7,366 nt of DNA from Candidatus Heimdallarchaeota archaeon (GCA_016839875.1 JAEOTK010000108.1:1-7366), one strand, 5' to 3'; positions 1 to 6,614 are shown, counted from the first letter of the stretch. Numbers and translations: made by a program. The notes: generated from the sequence alone by a model not told the origin.

Positions 1-174
1 ATCGTGATAACATCCCTGATAGGGATTGAGGTGAACATGAGCAGGACTCTGTCCACTTGAACGAATGAGGGATTTTGCTCTAATAGACTCAATTATCATT
101 AGATATCATTAAAGGATATGCTATTCTAGAACCATGTTTTTCGATATAAAAGGAAGAGAACAATTTTCATTTTT
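1..174. other. Left-edge region without a confident gene; GC-rich, potentially structured patch at 1-80
   Basis: No complete gene is supported here. Bases 1-60 are about 47 percent GC, clearly above the neighbouring DNA. They contain a perfect inverted repeat, ATCCCT/AGGGAT (12-17 with 21-26), and a second, GGAC/GTCC (44-47 with 51-54). GAGCA at 39-43 can also pair with TGCTC at 76-80. In plus frame 1 the region is open from the window edge to a TGA at 58-60 (19 codons), so it could be the tail of a convergent plus-strand gene or of a structured RNA. Bases 81-174 are AT-rich. The part just beyond the end of the minus-strand gene at 175 reads as a pyrimidine-rich tract on the minus strand (about 146-160), which may help end that transcript, but this is weak. 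Confidence 0.3.
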
Positions 175-1323
175 TTATTCGTAAAATGTGATTCTTCTCT
201 TATTTTGTCTCGATCTTATAGGAATTAATAACATGGTAAAGCAGAAGAATAGTATACCTAATATAATTGTTCTCAAAGGGAATTCAGAAACCGGTACAAC
301 TGGTTCTCCTAATGGAAAAGGATCTATGCTTCCAGCACTTCCATCTATTGAATAATACGAACTCCCAGACCAACTTGACCACCAATTCCCTTCACTTGAT
401 ACATCGTCGTAAAAAGCATTATTCATTCCTTCATCACTTGCTTGAGATGTTCCATCTAAGTTATTGTTATAGAAGGAATTATGGTGAACTACACAGTCAT
501 CAGAACCAAGATCTAGTTTCACTCCATAAAAATTGTTTTTAGAAAAAACATTTCTTACTATGGTACATTGATCAGAATTGTATATCTGAATCCCAAATTG
601 ATTGTTATTTTCGATTGTATTATTGATGAAGTGACTTTTCCAAGAGGTTTCCAGATAAATTCCTAGAAGATTGTCTGCAAATGTGCTGTTTATGATATCG
701 TTACTAGTTGAAGCATACAAAACCAGTCCACTAAGAGTATTCGAACTACAGGAATTATTGACTAACATACAATCTTGACTATTAAAAAGATAAATACCAT
801 GAAATTCATTATCATTACAGGTGTTTAAAGAAAGATTAGCTCTAGGTGATTTTAAAACATGGATACCTGCCACATTACTATTGCAAACGTTATTTGAGAG
901 GATAACATCAGAAGATTCTTCTATTTGAATCCCATATTCATTATGATTACAAATATTATCATTAACTGTTGCGATTCCATCAGCGATGTCGAAAATATAA
1001 ATTCCAATATCTCTTGCGTCTATATTGTTCTCTCGAATCACAAAATGCTTTGATATAGTAGTAACATAAATACCATACTCACTTGCAGTTATAATACTCA
1101 AGCTTTCAATAATAAAAGGATCAGTTTCATTACCAGTTCCTTCAAAACCATAGTCAGTAAAGTTATCATCATGAGTAATTTTAATTGGACTACTTGAAGT
1201 TAAAGAAAATCTATTACATCTATCTCTTTCGTCTTCAGCACAGTCAGAACTACTTAGAGATGCCTTTAGGATTAGTGACAAAAACACAATAATTAACACT
1301 CCAAATGCGAGTTTTTTCTTCAC
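175..1323 (-). CDS. Secreted, membrane-anchored NosD-like parallel beta-helix repeat protein
   Basis: This is a probable cell-surface protein. It has a basic start (KKK), a hydrophobic signal segment (about residues 5-20), then an extracellular body and a C-terminal membrane helix (LRTIILGILFFCF onward) followed by a basic tail (RSRQNKRR). The body opens with the FEGTGNETDPFIIE pattern usual in NosD/PbH1 proteins. It then has about nine coils of 22-24 residues, each starting G-[IVL]-x-[VIL] and carrying an Asn/Cys ladder (DNICN, NNVCN, LNTCN, NNSCS), as in right-handed beta-helices of the CASH/NosD type. A conserved-looking tail (GNWWSSWSG ... YSIDGSAGSIDPFPL) precedes SEFP and the helix. I chose the GTG at 1323 because GGTGA (1329-1333) lies five bases before it; an in-frame GTG at 1332 would add three residues and lacks such a site. 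Ligand or partner is unknown; carbohydrate binding or adhesion is inference. It is a single gene, separated by about 90 bases and a T tract from the gene upstream. Confidence 0.85.
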   Translation of the reverse strand: MKKKLAFGVLIIVFLSLILKASLSSSDCAEDERDRCNRFSLTSSSPIKITHDDNFTDYGFEGTGNETDPFIIESLSIITASEYGIYVTTISKHFVIRENNIDARDIGIYIFDIADGIATVNDNICNHNEYGIQIEESSDVILSNNVCNSNVAGIHVLKSPRANLSLNTCNDNEFHGIYLFNSQDCMLVNNSCSSNTLSGLVLYASTSNDIINSTFADNLLGIYLETSWKSHFINNTIENNNQFGIQIYNSDQCTIVRNVFSKNNFYGVKLDLGSDDCVVHHNSFYNNNLDGTSQASDEGMNNAFYDDVSSEGNWWSSWSGSSYYSIDGSAGSIDPFPLGEPVVPVSEFPLRTIILGILFFCFTMLLIPIRSRQNKRRITFYE

Positions 1324-1328
1324 AAGAA

Positions 1329-1333
1329 TCACC
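1329..1333 (-). promoter_or_regulatory. Ribosome binding site GGTGA deciding the start of the beta-helix gene
   Basis: On the minus strand GGTGA matches the archaeal Shine-Dalgarno core GGAGGTGA and stands five bases before the GTG at 1323-1321. The first bases of this site overlap the other candidate GTG (1332-1330), which has only AT-rich sequence before it. This favours the downstream GTG. Confidence 0.55.
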
Positions 1334-1390
1334 GATTTATTTTAGCAAAATATCATAAAAGACACTAATAAAGAATACGATTCCAAATTG

Positions 1391-1397
1391 AAAAAAA
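1391..1397 (-). terminator. T7 tract after the AlbA_2-associated gene
   Basis: Seven consecutive T on the minus strand, about 17 bases past the TAA at 1416-1414, with no hairpin before it. Archaeal RNA polymerase terminates at such U tracts, so this likely separates the transcript from the beta-helix gene downstream. Confidence 0.4.
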
Positions 1398-1413
1398 TGA
1401 GTTTTAATACTAA

Positions 1414-2103
1414 TTATTTCATATTCAAGCCATTTCCCCAATTTCCATCTTCATCAAAATTAAAAGATTTGAACAAACCACAAGCATTCCAGATTTCATC
1501 AAAAGCTGGTCTAAGTAGTCGGGGAACATCATCAAACCACCAGTATTCTTTTACATAAATCTCTTCTGTTTTAATCTCGTCTTCTTCTATGGGAATTGGA
1601 GTTGCTCCTAGAATCTCCTTGTTTAATTTCATGGTATAGCCTTTTATTCCAGCTAAAGATATAAACATGAAAAACGGAGGTCTGATTTTCAGTAAATGAA
1701 AGATATCAACATATGTGGGAATGACTTCAATTAATGCTTTTTCAAAATCAACGCTTGGTATTTCTTTGCGATCAACAATTGGTTTGAGTAAACTACACTC
1801 TACAGCTTCTATTCGTCCGTTTTTGTAAAGATGAACATATGTTCGTACAGCACCTGTTAAATCAGTTGTATAGGTTGCAAAGCCATCATAAGTGTGACTC
1901 GATTCTACTCCAATAGATTTGATTGGTTTAAGTCTCTCAGGATTCCTTGTAACAACTTCAATGTCATGTTTAACATCTGAATTTATTGAACTATCAGGTA
2001 TTATGTGAAGAATAATTTTAGCAGTGTCAAAAATTTTTACTGGTGTTCTATTATTTGCTATCTCCCTTACTCTCTCATTTATGAATAGCCTCTTCACAAT
2101 CAT
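1414..2103 (-). CDS. Stand-alone protein resembling the C-terminal region of AlbA_2/Schlafen-type ATP-binding proteins
   Basis: The 229-residue protein has no signal peptide or clear membrane helix and is probably cytoplasmic. By recall of family patterns it matches the part that follows the AlbA_2 (Schlafen-like, putative DNA-binding) domain in many bacterial and archaeal proteins. Matching features are an opening RVREIANNRTPVKI with AKIILHIIP (28-36), a YDGFATY segment (72-78), VHLYKNGRIEAVE (90-102), ISLAGIKGYTM (148-158) and a closing LLRPAFDEIWNACG (196-209) with FNFDEDGNW (214-222). The AlbA_2 domain itself is absent: only 63 bases separate this start from the ETF gene upstream, so no broken N-terminal half is hidden there. 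The start is an ATG with no ribosome binding site; a GTG two codons later is possible. Function is unknown. The family link is fairly secure; any biochemical role would be a guess. Confidence 0.75.
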   Translation of the reverse strand: MIVKRLFINERVREIANNRTPVKIFDTAKIILHIIPDSSINSDVKHDIEVVTRNPERLKPIKSIGVESSHTYDGFATYTTDLTGAVRTYVHLYKNGRIEAVECSLLKPIVDRKEIPSVDFEKALIEVIPTYVDIFHLLKIRPPFFMFISLAGIKGYTMKLNKEILGATPIPIEEDEIKTEEIYVKEYWWFDDVPRLLRPAFDEIWNACGLFKSFNFDEDGNWGNGLNMK

Positions 2104-2119
2104 AAACTAATTGTGGATT

Positions 2120-2127
2120 TATTTAAG
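2120..2127 (-). promoter_or_regulatory. Possible TATA box for the AlbA_2-associated gene
   Basis: CTTAAATA on the minus strand matches the archaeal box A pattern. It lies 17-24 bases before the ATG at 2103, slightly closer than ideal even for a leaderless transcript. It would fit a start at or just inside the first codons. It sits just beyond the U-rich end of the ETF operon, which agrees with separate transcription. Confidence 0.25.
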
Positions 2128-2142
2128 TCTTGTTTTATTCAG

Positions 2143-2166
2143 AAATAGAAAAGAAAAAAGAAGAGA
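2143..2166 (-). terminator. U-rich terminator after the ETF operon
   Basis: Directly after the fixB TAA the minus strand is almost all pyrimidine, with runs of six and four T. There is no hairpin. This is the form of an archaeal intrinsic terminator and marks the end of the fixA-fixB transcript. Confidence 0.5.
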
Positions 2167-3132
2167 TTATCCTTCTAGTTTTTTCTTAAGAATGGGAAGG
2201 ATAACATGCATGTTCCCAACAATACCATAGTCTGCATAGTTGAAAATTGGTGCTCCTTCATCAGTGTTAATAGCTATAACTGTTTTGGCTTTAATTCCGC
2301 TCATATGTTGAGGTGCTCCACTTATGCCTGCACCAATGTATAAATCTGGTGAAACTGATTGACCCGTCTGTCCAATTTCATAGGTTTCTTCTATCCAATG
2401 AACATCTGTACATGCTCTTGTTGCACCTATCTCCCCACCTAGTAATTCTGCTAGCTCACGAATGATTTGGAACCCTTCTTTACTCGCAGTTCCTCTGCCG
2501 CCAGCAACGATTACCTTAGCATCTTTGAGGTTGACAGTTTTTTCAGCTTCTTTAATCTCAACATGGCTTACTACCATATCTTTTGGTTCGAAAGAAACAT
2601 CAACTGATAATATCTCTGGAGACCCCCCTGTTGGATTTTCATTTACAAAGAAAGCTCCTGTTCTTGTAGTAACGAATTTAATATCACCTTTTATTTTTGT
2701 AACATTCATAGCTTGGTCATCTCTAACAGGAGTATGGAATAGAATTTCGTCACCATCAAGTGTGATATTGACTACTCGTTGGGCACAAGAAACACCATGG
2801 TGAACAGCTAATCTTGGAATTAAATCTTCACCATATACCATACCAGCAGCAACAACTAGCATTGGTTTTGTTTCTTTAATTATTTCTAGCATAGTTTTAA
2901 CATATGGTCGACTCAAATAGACTTCTAATTCTATGGAATCTATTGCATAAACTTTTTTCGCTCCATGCTTTCCTAGTTCTTGTATCCACTTCTCTTTTAT
3001 TTGATAACCAAAGAGTGTAGCAATGATTTCAGAATCTTTGAATACTTCTTGCAACTTGCTTAACAAGCTAAGAGCATTTTCCTCAATTTTATCGTCTCTA
3101 ATTTGAGTAAAAACTAATATTTTCTTCATCAT
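2167..3132 (-). CDS. fixB: Electron transfer flavoprotein alpha subunit (EtfA/FixB)
   Basis: This is the FAD-binding large subunit of the cytoplasmic ETF heterodimer, which shuttles electrons between flavin dehydrogenases and an acceptor. At 321 residues it has the usual family length. The C-terminal FAD domain is clear: GGRG (211-214), TRACTD (238-243, Arg239), GQTG (254-257), SGAPQH (271-276), then AIN-D--APIF (287-297) and ADYGIVG (300-306). The N-terminal domain is more divergent: where many ETF alpha chains carry a RPA-GGN motif, this one reads PVRDDQAMN (135-143), although the RTGAF step (157-161) remains. It starts one base after the fixA stop, with AGGAG (3139-3143) six bases before the first ATG; the ATG at codon 2 would also fit. 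It is translated with fixA from one transcript. No dehydrogenase or FixC/FixX partner lies nearby, so the electron donor and whether it bifurcates electrons cannot be told. Confidence 0.95.
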   Translation of the reverse strand: MMKKILVFTQIRDDKIEENALSLLSKLQEVFKDSEIIATLFGYQIKEKWIQELGKHGAKKVYAIDSIELEVYLSRPYVKTMLEIIKETKPMLVVAAGMVYGEDLIPRLAVHHGVSCAQRVVNITLDGDEILFHTPVRDDQAMNVTKIKGDIKFVTTRTGAFFVNENPTGGSPEILSVDVSFEPKDMVVSHVEIKEAEKTVNLKDAKVIVAGGRGTASKEGFQIIRELAELLGGEIGATRACTDVHWIEETYEIGQTGQSVSPDLYIGAGISGAPQHMSGIKAKTVIAINTDEGAPIFNYADYGIVGNMHVILPILKKKLEG

Positions 3133-3133
3133 A

Positions 3134-3934
3134 TCACACTCCTAATTTTACCTCATCCTCTCTCATTTTGGCAAGAAGTTTATCGACCATTTCTTCAGGT
3201 TCTTCTTCTTTGATAATATATGATTCCTTCTCAATTACAATGTTGGAAAGAGAAACTTGAATTAAAGATGTTGCTGCTTTTCCAACGATATCTGAAGATA
3301 ATTCAAGATCAGATGCAGACAATGTTGGAATTTCAGCTCTTTTTGCTGTAAGAATACCTCTCATTGAAGTATATCTAGGTGTAAAATATTGACTATCACT
3401 ACAGCTGATAAGGCCTTTCTTAGGCATATCAACAATCTTTCTACCGCCTTCCAGAACATGACCTACTCTCAAGACATTTTCTTTTACTTCTATTTCCTCG
3501 GCATAAAGAACACTAGGTAGGTCCAATATTTCAGCTAACATTGCAGCTACTGCATAAGAACTAGTAGACTGCTCTTCAACTCCTAAGAATATAAGATTAT
3601 AATCTCCTATTTTCTCCAGAACTTTTACATAAATCTTAGCGAGAAGAAGAGGATCATTAGTATAGAAAGAATCGTCTTTGGCAACAATTGCTTTATCACA
3701 TCCCATAGCTATCGCTTCTCGCAAAGCTTTCTCAGGTTTCAATCCTCTAACACAAACAGCAGTAACTTCAGCTCCGTATCCATCTTTCAGTTTTAATGCA
3801 CCTTCTATTGCATTTTTACCCGATGGATTGATTACTAGATCATCTTCACTTACTTTTGAAGCATCAAAATAATCAACTCCTTGGAGTTTTACTTGAGTAC
3901 TAACTATTTGCTGAATAAACACAACAATTTTCAT
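3134..3934 (-). CDS. fixA: Electron transfer flavoprotein beta subunit (EtfB/FixA)
   Basis: This is the small ETF subunit, which pairs with FixB and in the family holds AMP (or a second FAD in bifurcating forms). From the start chosen here it has 266 residues, normal for the family. Typical features are MKIVVFIQQ at the start, the INPSGKNAIEGALKLKD segment, ALREAIAMGCDKAI, NLIFLGVEEQSTSSYAVAAMLAE, LEGGRKIVDMP, and PRYTSMRGILTAKR near the C-terminus. The G-Q--D---GQ nucleotide-binding stretch of canonical ETF beta is altered to GVEEQSTSSYAV, so the bound cofactor is uncertain. I chose the ATG at 3934 because it gives the family N-terminus MKIVV and because GAGATGA (3940-3946) sits five bases before it. 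An ATG at 3943 would add MSN. It is the first gene of a two-gene operon and diverges from the M42 peptidase. Confidence 0.92.
   Translation of the reverse strand: MKIVVFIQQIVSTQVKLQGVDYFDASKVSEDDLVINPSGKNAIEGALKLKDGYGAEVTAVCVRGLKPEKALREAIAMGCDKAIVAKDDSFYTNDPLLLAKIYVKVLEKIGDYNLIFLGVEEQSTSSYAVAAMLAEILDLPSVLYAEEIEVKENVLRVGHVLEGGRKIVDMPKKGLISCSDSQYFTPRYTSMRGILTAKRAEIPTLSASDLELSSDIVGKAATSLIQVSLSNIVIEKESYIIKEEEPEEMVDKLLAKMREDEVKLGV
3139..3143 (-). promoter_or_regulatory. Ribosome binding site AGGAG of fixB, inside the end of fixA
   Basis: AGGAG on the minus strand lies six bases before the fixB ATG at 3132 and within the last codons of fixA. Only one base separates the two genes, so translation of the two subunits is probably coupled. 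Confidence 0.6.
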
Positions 3935-3939
3935 ATTAC

Positions 3940-3946
3940 TCATCTC
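3940..3946 (-). promoter_or_regulatory. Ribosome binding site-like GAGATGA supporting the inner fixA start
   Basis: GAGATGA differs from GAGGTGA by one base and lies five bases before the ATG at 3934, the same spacing as in the beta-helix gene. It overlaps the alternative ATG at 3943, which has no such site before it. Confidence 0.35.
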
Positions 3947-3987
3947 AAAAGATTGAATGAATTAAATAAAGATTACTGATTAATCAT

Positions 3988-3996
3988 GTTTTTAAC
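3988..3996 (-). promoter_or_regulatory. Possible TATA box for the fixA-fixB operon
   Basis: GTTAAAAAC on the minus strand would place transcription start near 3966, leaving a leader of about 25-30 bases that includes the GAGATGA site. A second AT-rich element, TTTATTTAAT near 3962-3971, is closer and would give an almost leaderless message. The two cannot be separated by eye. Confidence 0.25.
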
Positions 3997-4013
3997 AAAT
4001 ACTAGTAAGAAAA

Positions 4014-4023
4014 TTTTAATAAA
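4014..4023 (+). promoter_or_regulatory. Possible TATA box for the M42 peptidase gene
   Basis: TTTTAATAAA is preceded by purine-rich AAGAAAA resembling a BRE element. Its centre is about 28 bases before the ATG at 4047, the distance expected for a leaderless transcript. The lack of any ribosome binding site before that ATG agrees with this. Confidence 0.35.
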
Positions 4024-4046
4024 ACAATTATAATTTATGATTTGAA

Positions 4047-5105
4047 ATGAATATTGATAGAGAGAGTGTTATAAAAACACAAATGGAATTAAGTAATCTA
4101 ATCGGATGTCCTGGTCATGAAGATGAAGTAACTGATTACATCATGATGAAATTAGAAAAACTTGATGTTGACAAGGCTTGGATTGACCCTCTTGGCAATG
4201 TTCTAGCAGTAAAGGAAGGGACAGATCCAAATGGACTGAGAATACTCCTTGATGCTCATGTTGACGAAGTGGGATTTATGATCTCTCACATCAGCAATAA
4301 TGGTTTTATTACAGTAGCTCCTCTGGGAGGAATTGATAAGCGTATAATTCTAGGCTCTCTTATTCAATTTCAATCTTCCAATGGAGAGCGTATTATAGGT
4401 GTTTTTGGAACATCTCCTCCTCATATCACCAAACCTGATGAAAGAGAAAAAGTTCCAGATACTTTAGATATGTTTGTGGATATTGGATGCGTTTCTTATG
4501 ACGAAGTACGTGAAAAAAGACTTGATATTGGATCAGTTGGTACTTTTTATGTTGAAAGTGTACAACTCAACGACAAACGATTGCTTGGAAAAGCATTTGA
4601 TGATAGAACAGCATGTAATGTCATTCTTCATGTTCTTGAGGTGCTTAAGGATGTGGAAATTCCAAATACAATCTTAGTAAACTTCGCAGTTCAAGAAGAA
4701 GTAGGCGGAAGAGGAGCTACAGTGGGTGCTTATTCACTTGATCCCAATATAGGATTAGCTATTGAAAATACAATTGCAAGTGATGTTCCTGGAGTAAGTC
4801 CTCAAAAAACAATTACAGAATTAGGGCAAGGTCCTGCTATTACAGCTGCTGACCGATCTTTAATTGTACCTAAGAAAATTCTTGAAAGAATTAAGAAAGC
4901 AGCAGCAATAGATGATATAAATTGGCAATACAAAAAGCCAACGTATGGAGGAACTGATGCAGGAAGATTTGCTCTTACAAAATCTGGAGTTCCCTCAGGT
5001 GTTGTATCTGTTCCTTGCAGATACATTCATTCAACAGCAGGTATTTTACAGATTGATGATATTCTTGCTACTATACAATTAGTAACAAATTTCTGTAAAA
5101 TTTAA
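4047..5105 (+). CDS. M42 family metallo-aminopeptidase (TET/FrvX type)
   Basis: This is a cytoplasmic di-metal aminopeptidase of peptidase family M42, whose members form dodecameric TET particles that trim peptides. At 352 residues it has full family length. The metal and catalytic residues can be placed: H71 and D73 in DAHVDEVGFM, D185 in GKAFDDRTA, the QEEVGGRGA motif with catalytic E217 and metal-binding E218, E240 in the AIENT position where many members have Asp, and H328 in RYIHST. The YGGTDAG motif (300-306) is also intact. The start ATG has no ribosome binding site and probably begins a leaderless message. The gene diverges from the ETF operon and converges on the MFS exporter, with which its stop codon overlaps. 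Substrate preference (glutamyl, lysyl or leucyl) cannot be read from the sequence; some relatives are annotated as endoglucanase or deblocking aminopeptidase. Confidence 0.95.
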   Translation: MNIDRESVIKTQMELSNLIGCPGHEDEVTDYIMMKLEKLDVDKAWIDPLGNVLAVKEGTDPNGLRILLDAHVDEVGFMISHISNNGFITVAPLGGIDKRIILGSLIQFQSSNGERIIGVFGTSPPHITKPDEREKVPDTLDMFVDIGCVSYDEVREKRLDIGSVGTFYVESVQLNDKRLLGKAFDDRTACNVILHVLEVLKDVEIPNTILVNFAVQEEVGGRGATVGAYSLDPNIGLAIENTIASDVPGVSPQKTITELGQGPAITAADRSLIVPKKILERIKKAAAIDDINWQYKKPTYGGTDAGRFALTKSGVPSGVVSVPCRYIHSTAGILQIDDILATIQLVTNFCKI

Positions 5106-6556
5106 CTCTTATTTTTCCTATCTTCAGATCCTCTGAAGTAGGATAAAACTGTAGTAAGTAGCATAATTAATGCGAAAACTCCAAAGAGTACTCTCATAGC
5201 AGGAACATAATTTATGGAATCACTCAGTTCTCCTCCATTAATTCCTTGAAAATAATTTTGGAAGATAACAAATACTGATGTTGCTAAGGCAGTTCCTAAA
5301 CTAAAACCAAAATTGGTAGATAAACTTAACATCCCATTTGCAACTCCTAGTTTTTCTTTTGGGGCAGCTGACATCACAGAATTATTATTCGGAGCAATAA
5401 ACGCTCCTAGAGAGAATCCAATGATTACTGCAACTAGAACAATTAACCAGATTGGAACGTTCAAGGTCACAAAAACTGCACCTATGATTAAAGCTATCAT
5501 CATACAAGTAACACCTACAGTAGCTATATATTTTGCATCTATTCTATCTGAAAGAGAACCTGCAAAAACTGCAGATAGTGCCATTGCAACTGGTGTTCCA
5601 AGAATAATGAGACCCGTTTCAATTTGTGATAATTGCAATATATCCTGCAAAAAGAAGGGAAGCTGGTAAATAATCACACATAATCCCATATATGCAAAGA
5701 TGGCAGTAAAAATTCCAATTGTGAATCTTCTGTTTCTAAACATAGCTAAATCTACTATAGGTGTTTTTGTTCTTCTCTCCCAAAAAACAAATAGAATCAA
5801 AAGAATAACACTGCTTCCAAGACTAATTGCAGCCCAACGGTTAGCATTACTAATAACATCGCTTTCGAATATGCTCAATCCAAAAACAATCAAGGTCAAA
5901 AAACTAGCTAACAGAAAAGAACCTAATGTATCTGCCTTCCTTCTTTCTTCATGAATGGGTTTGGTTGCAGGAATTGCAAATTGTACCCAAATCATTCCTA
6001 GCAATCCAACAGGAACATTGACTAAGAAAATACTAGGCCATCCAAAATATTCAGTCAACACTCCTCCTAGTATAGGTCCCAGTGTAATGGCAATTGCTAC
6101 AATGAGGGAATTTAGACCTATTGCTAATCCTCTATTCTCTTCTGTTGTAAACCTTGTAATAATAGCTATTCCATTAGCAACCATTCCTGTTGCTCCAATC
6201 CCTTGAAGGACTCGAAAACTAATTAACATTGTAAGAGAGCTCGCAAAAAAACAGAGTAAAGAAGCTATGGAGAAAATGAACATCCCAATCTGGAAAATAA
6301 TCTTATTGGAAAATCTATCTCCTAAATCTCCAGCAATTGTAGTAAAAGCAATCATAGTGAGAAGGTAGCATATAATGACCCATTGAATACTACTTTGTGT
6401 TACTCCTAAAGAATCCTTCATTGTTTTTAGACTAATATTGATGATAGTTCCATCAAGTGAAGCAAGAAAAACACCAATACCTGTTGCGGAAATTAATACA
6501 GGAATTTTAACTTGTTTTACTGATTTCATAGTTTTAGCATTTGAAGCATTATTCAT
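5102..6556 (-). CDS. MFS exporter, DHA2 (EmrB/QacA-like) 14-helix drug:H+ antiporter family
   Basis: This is an inner-membrane proton-driven exporter of the major facilitator superfamily, DHA2 branch. The 484 residues hold about 14 hydrophobic segments, the number typical of DHA2. Family motifs are visible: LDGTIINISL (34-43) in helix 1, GDLGDRFSNK (76-85) as motif A, RVLQGIGATG (115-124) as motif B, LGPILGG (159-165) as the antiporter motif C, WPSIFLVNVPVG (173-184), and a second motif-A-like loop GSLSDRIDAKY (333-343). The start ATG at 6556 has no ribosome binding site; an in-frame ATG at codon 10 is possible. It lies 58 bases after the GNAT gene on the same strand and may be read through from it, but has its own TATA-like element. 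The cargo is unknown; multidrug efflux is the family default, not something the sequence proves. Confidence 0.93.
   Translation of the reverse strand: MNNASNAKTMKSVKQVKIPVLISATGIGVFLASLDGTIINISLKTMKDSLGVTQSSIQWVIICYLLTMIAFTTIAGDLGDRFSNKIIFQIGMFIFSIASLLCFFASSLTMLISFRVLQGIGATGMVANGIAIITRFTTEENRGLAIGLNSLIVAIAITLGPILGGVLTEYFGWPSIFLVNVPVGLLGMIWVQFAIPATKPIHEERRKADTLGSFLLASFLTLIVFGLSIFESDVISNANRWAAISLGSSVILLILFVFWERRTKTPIVDLAMFRNRRFTIGIFTAIFAYMGLCVIIYQLPFFLQDILQLSQIETGLIILGTPVAMALSAVFAGSLSDRIDAKYIATVGVTCMMIALIIGAVFVTLNVPIWLIVLVAVIIGFSLGAFIAPNNNSVMSAAPKEKLGVANGMLSLSTNFGFSLGTALATSVFVIFQNYFQGINGGELSDSINYVPAMRVLFGVFALIMLLTTVLSYFRGSEDRKNKS
5106..5119 (+). terminator. Possible U-rich terminator of the M42 gene inside the convergent MFS gene
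   Basis: Directly after the M42 stop the plus strand reads CTCTTATTTTTCCT, with a run of five T. This would be the end signal for the plus-strand transcript, placed within the last codons of the opposite gene. Confidence 0.3.
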
Positions 6557-6585
6557 TGATAACAGACTATGATATTCGCTGATGA

Positions 6586-6591
6586 TTTAAG
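6586..6591 (-). promoter_or_regulatory. Possible TATA box for the MFS exporter gene
   Basis: CTTAAA on the minus strand is centred about 32 bases before the ATG at 6556, which would give a leader of only a few bases. The same CTTAAAT string precedes the AlbA_2-associated gene. It suggests the exporter can be transcribed apart from the GNAT gene. Confidence 0.3.
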
Positions 6592-6614
6592 ATTTATGCA
6601 ATCTACTTTGAAAA

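Noticed and set aside
1..60. Possible C/D box sRNA, SRP RNA or tRNA fragment at the left edge
   Set aside because: The C-like box GTGATAA and the CTGA are too close for a guide, there is no GGAAG-type SRP loop, and no T-loop or acceptor pattern is present.
141..156. TATA-like GATATAAAAGG on the plus strand
   Set aside because: No plus-strand gene follows; it would only drive transcription antisense to the beta-helix gene, and such strings are common in AT-rich spacers.
267..542. Open reading frame on the plus strand opposite the beta-helix gene
   Set aside because: It is antisense to a well-supported repeat protein, its product is rich in His/Asn/Leu without recognisable motifs, and it has no promoter or ribosome binding site.
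5313..6206. Three consecutive plus-strand open frames opposite the MFS gene
   Set aside because: They mirror the codons of a clear membrane transporter and show no independent family features; antisense frames of hydrophobic genes are often open.
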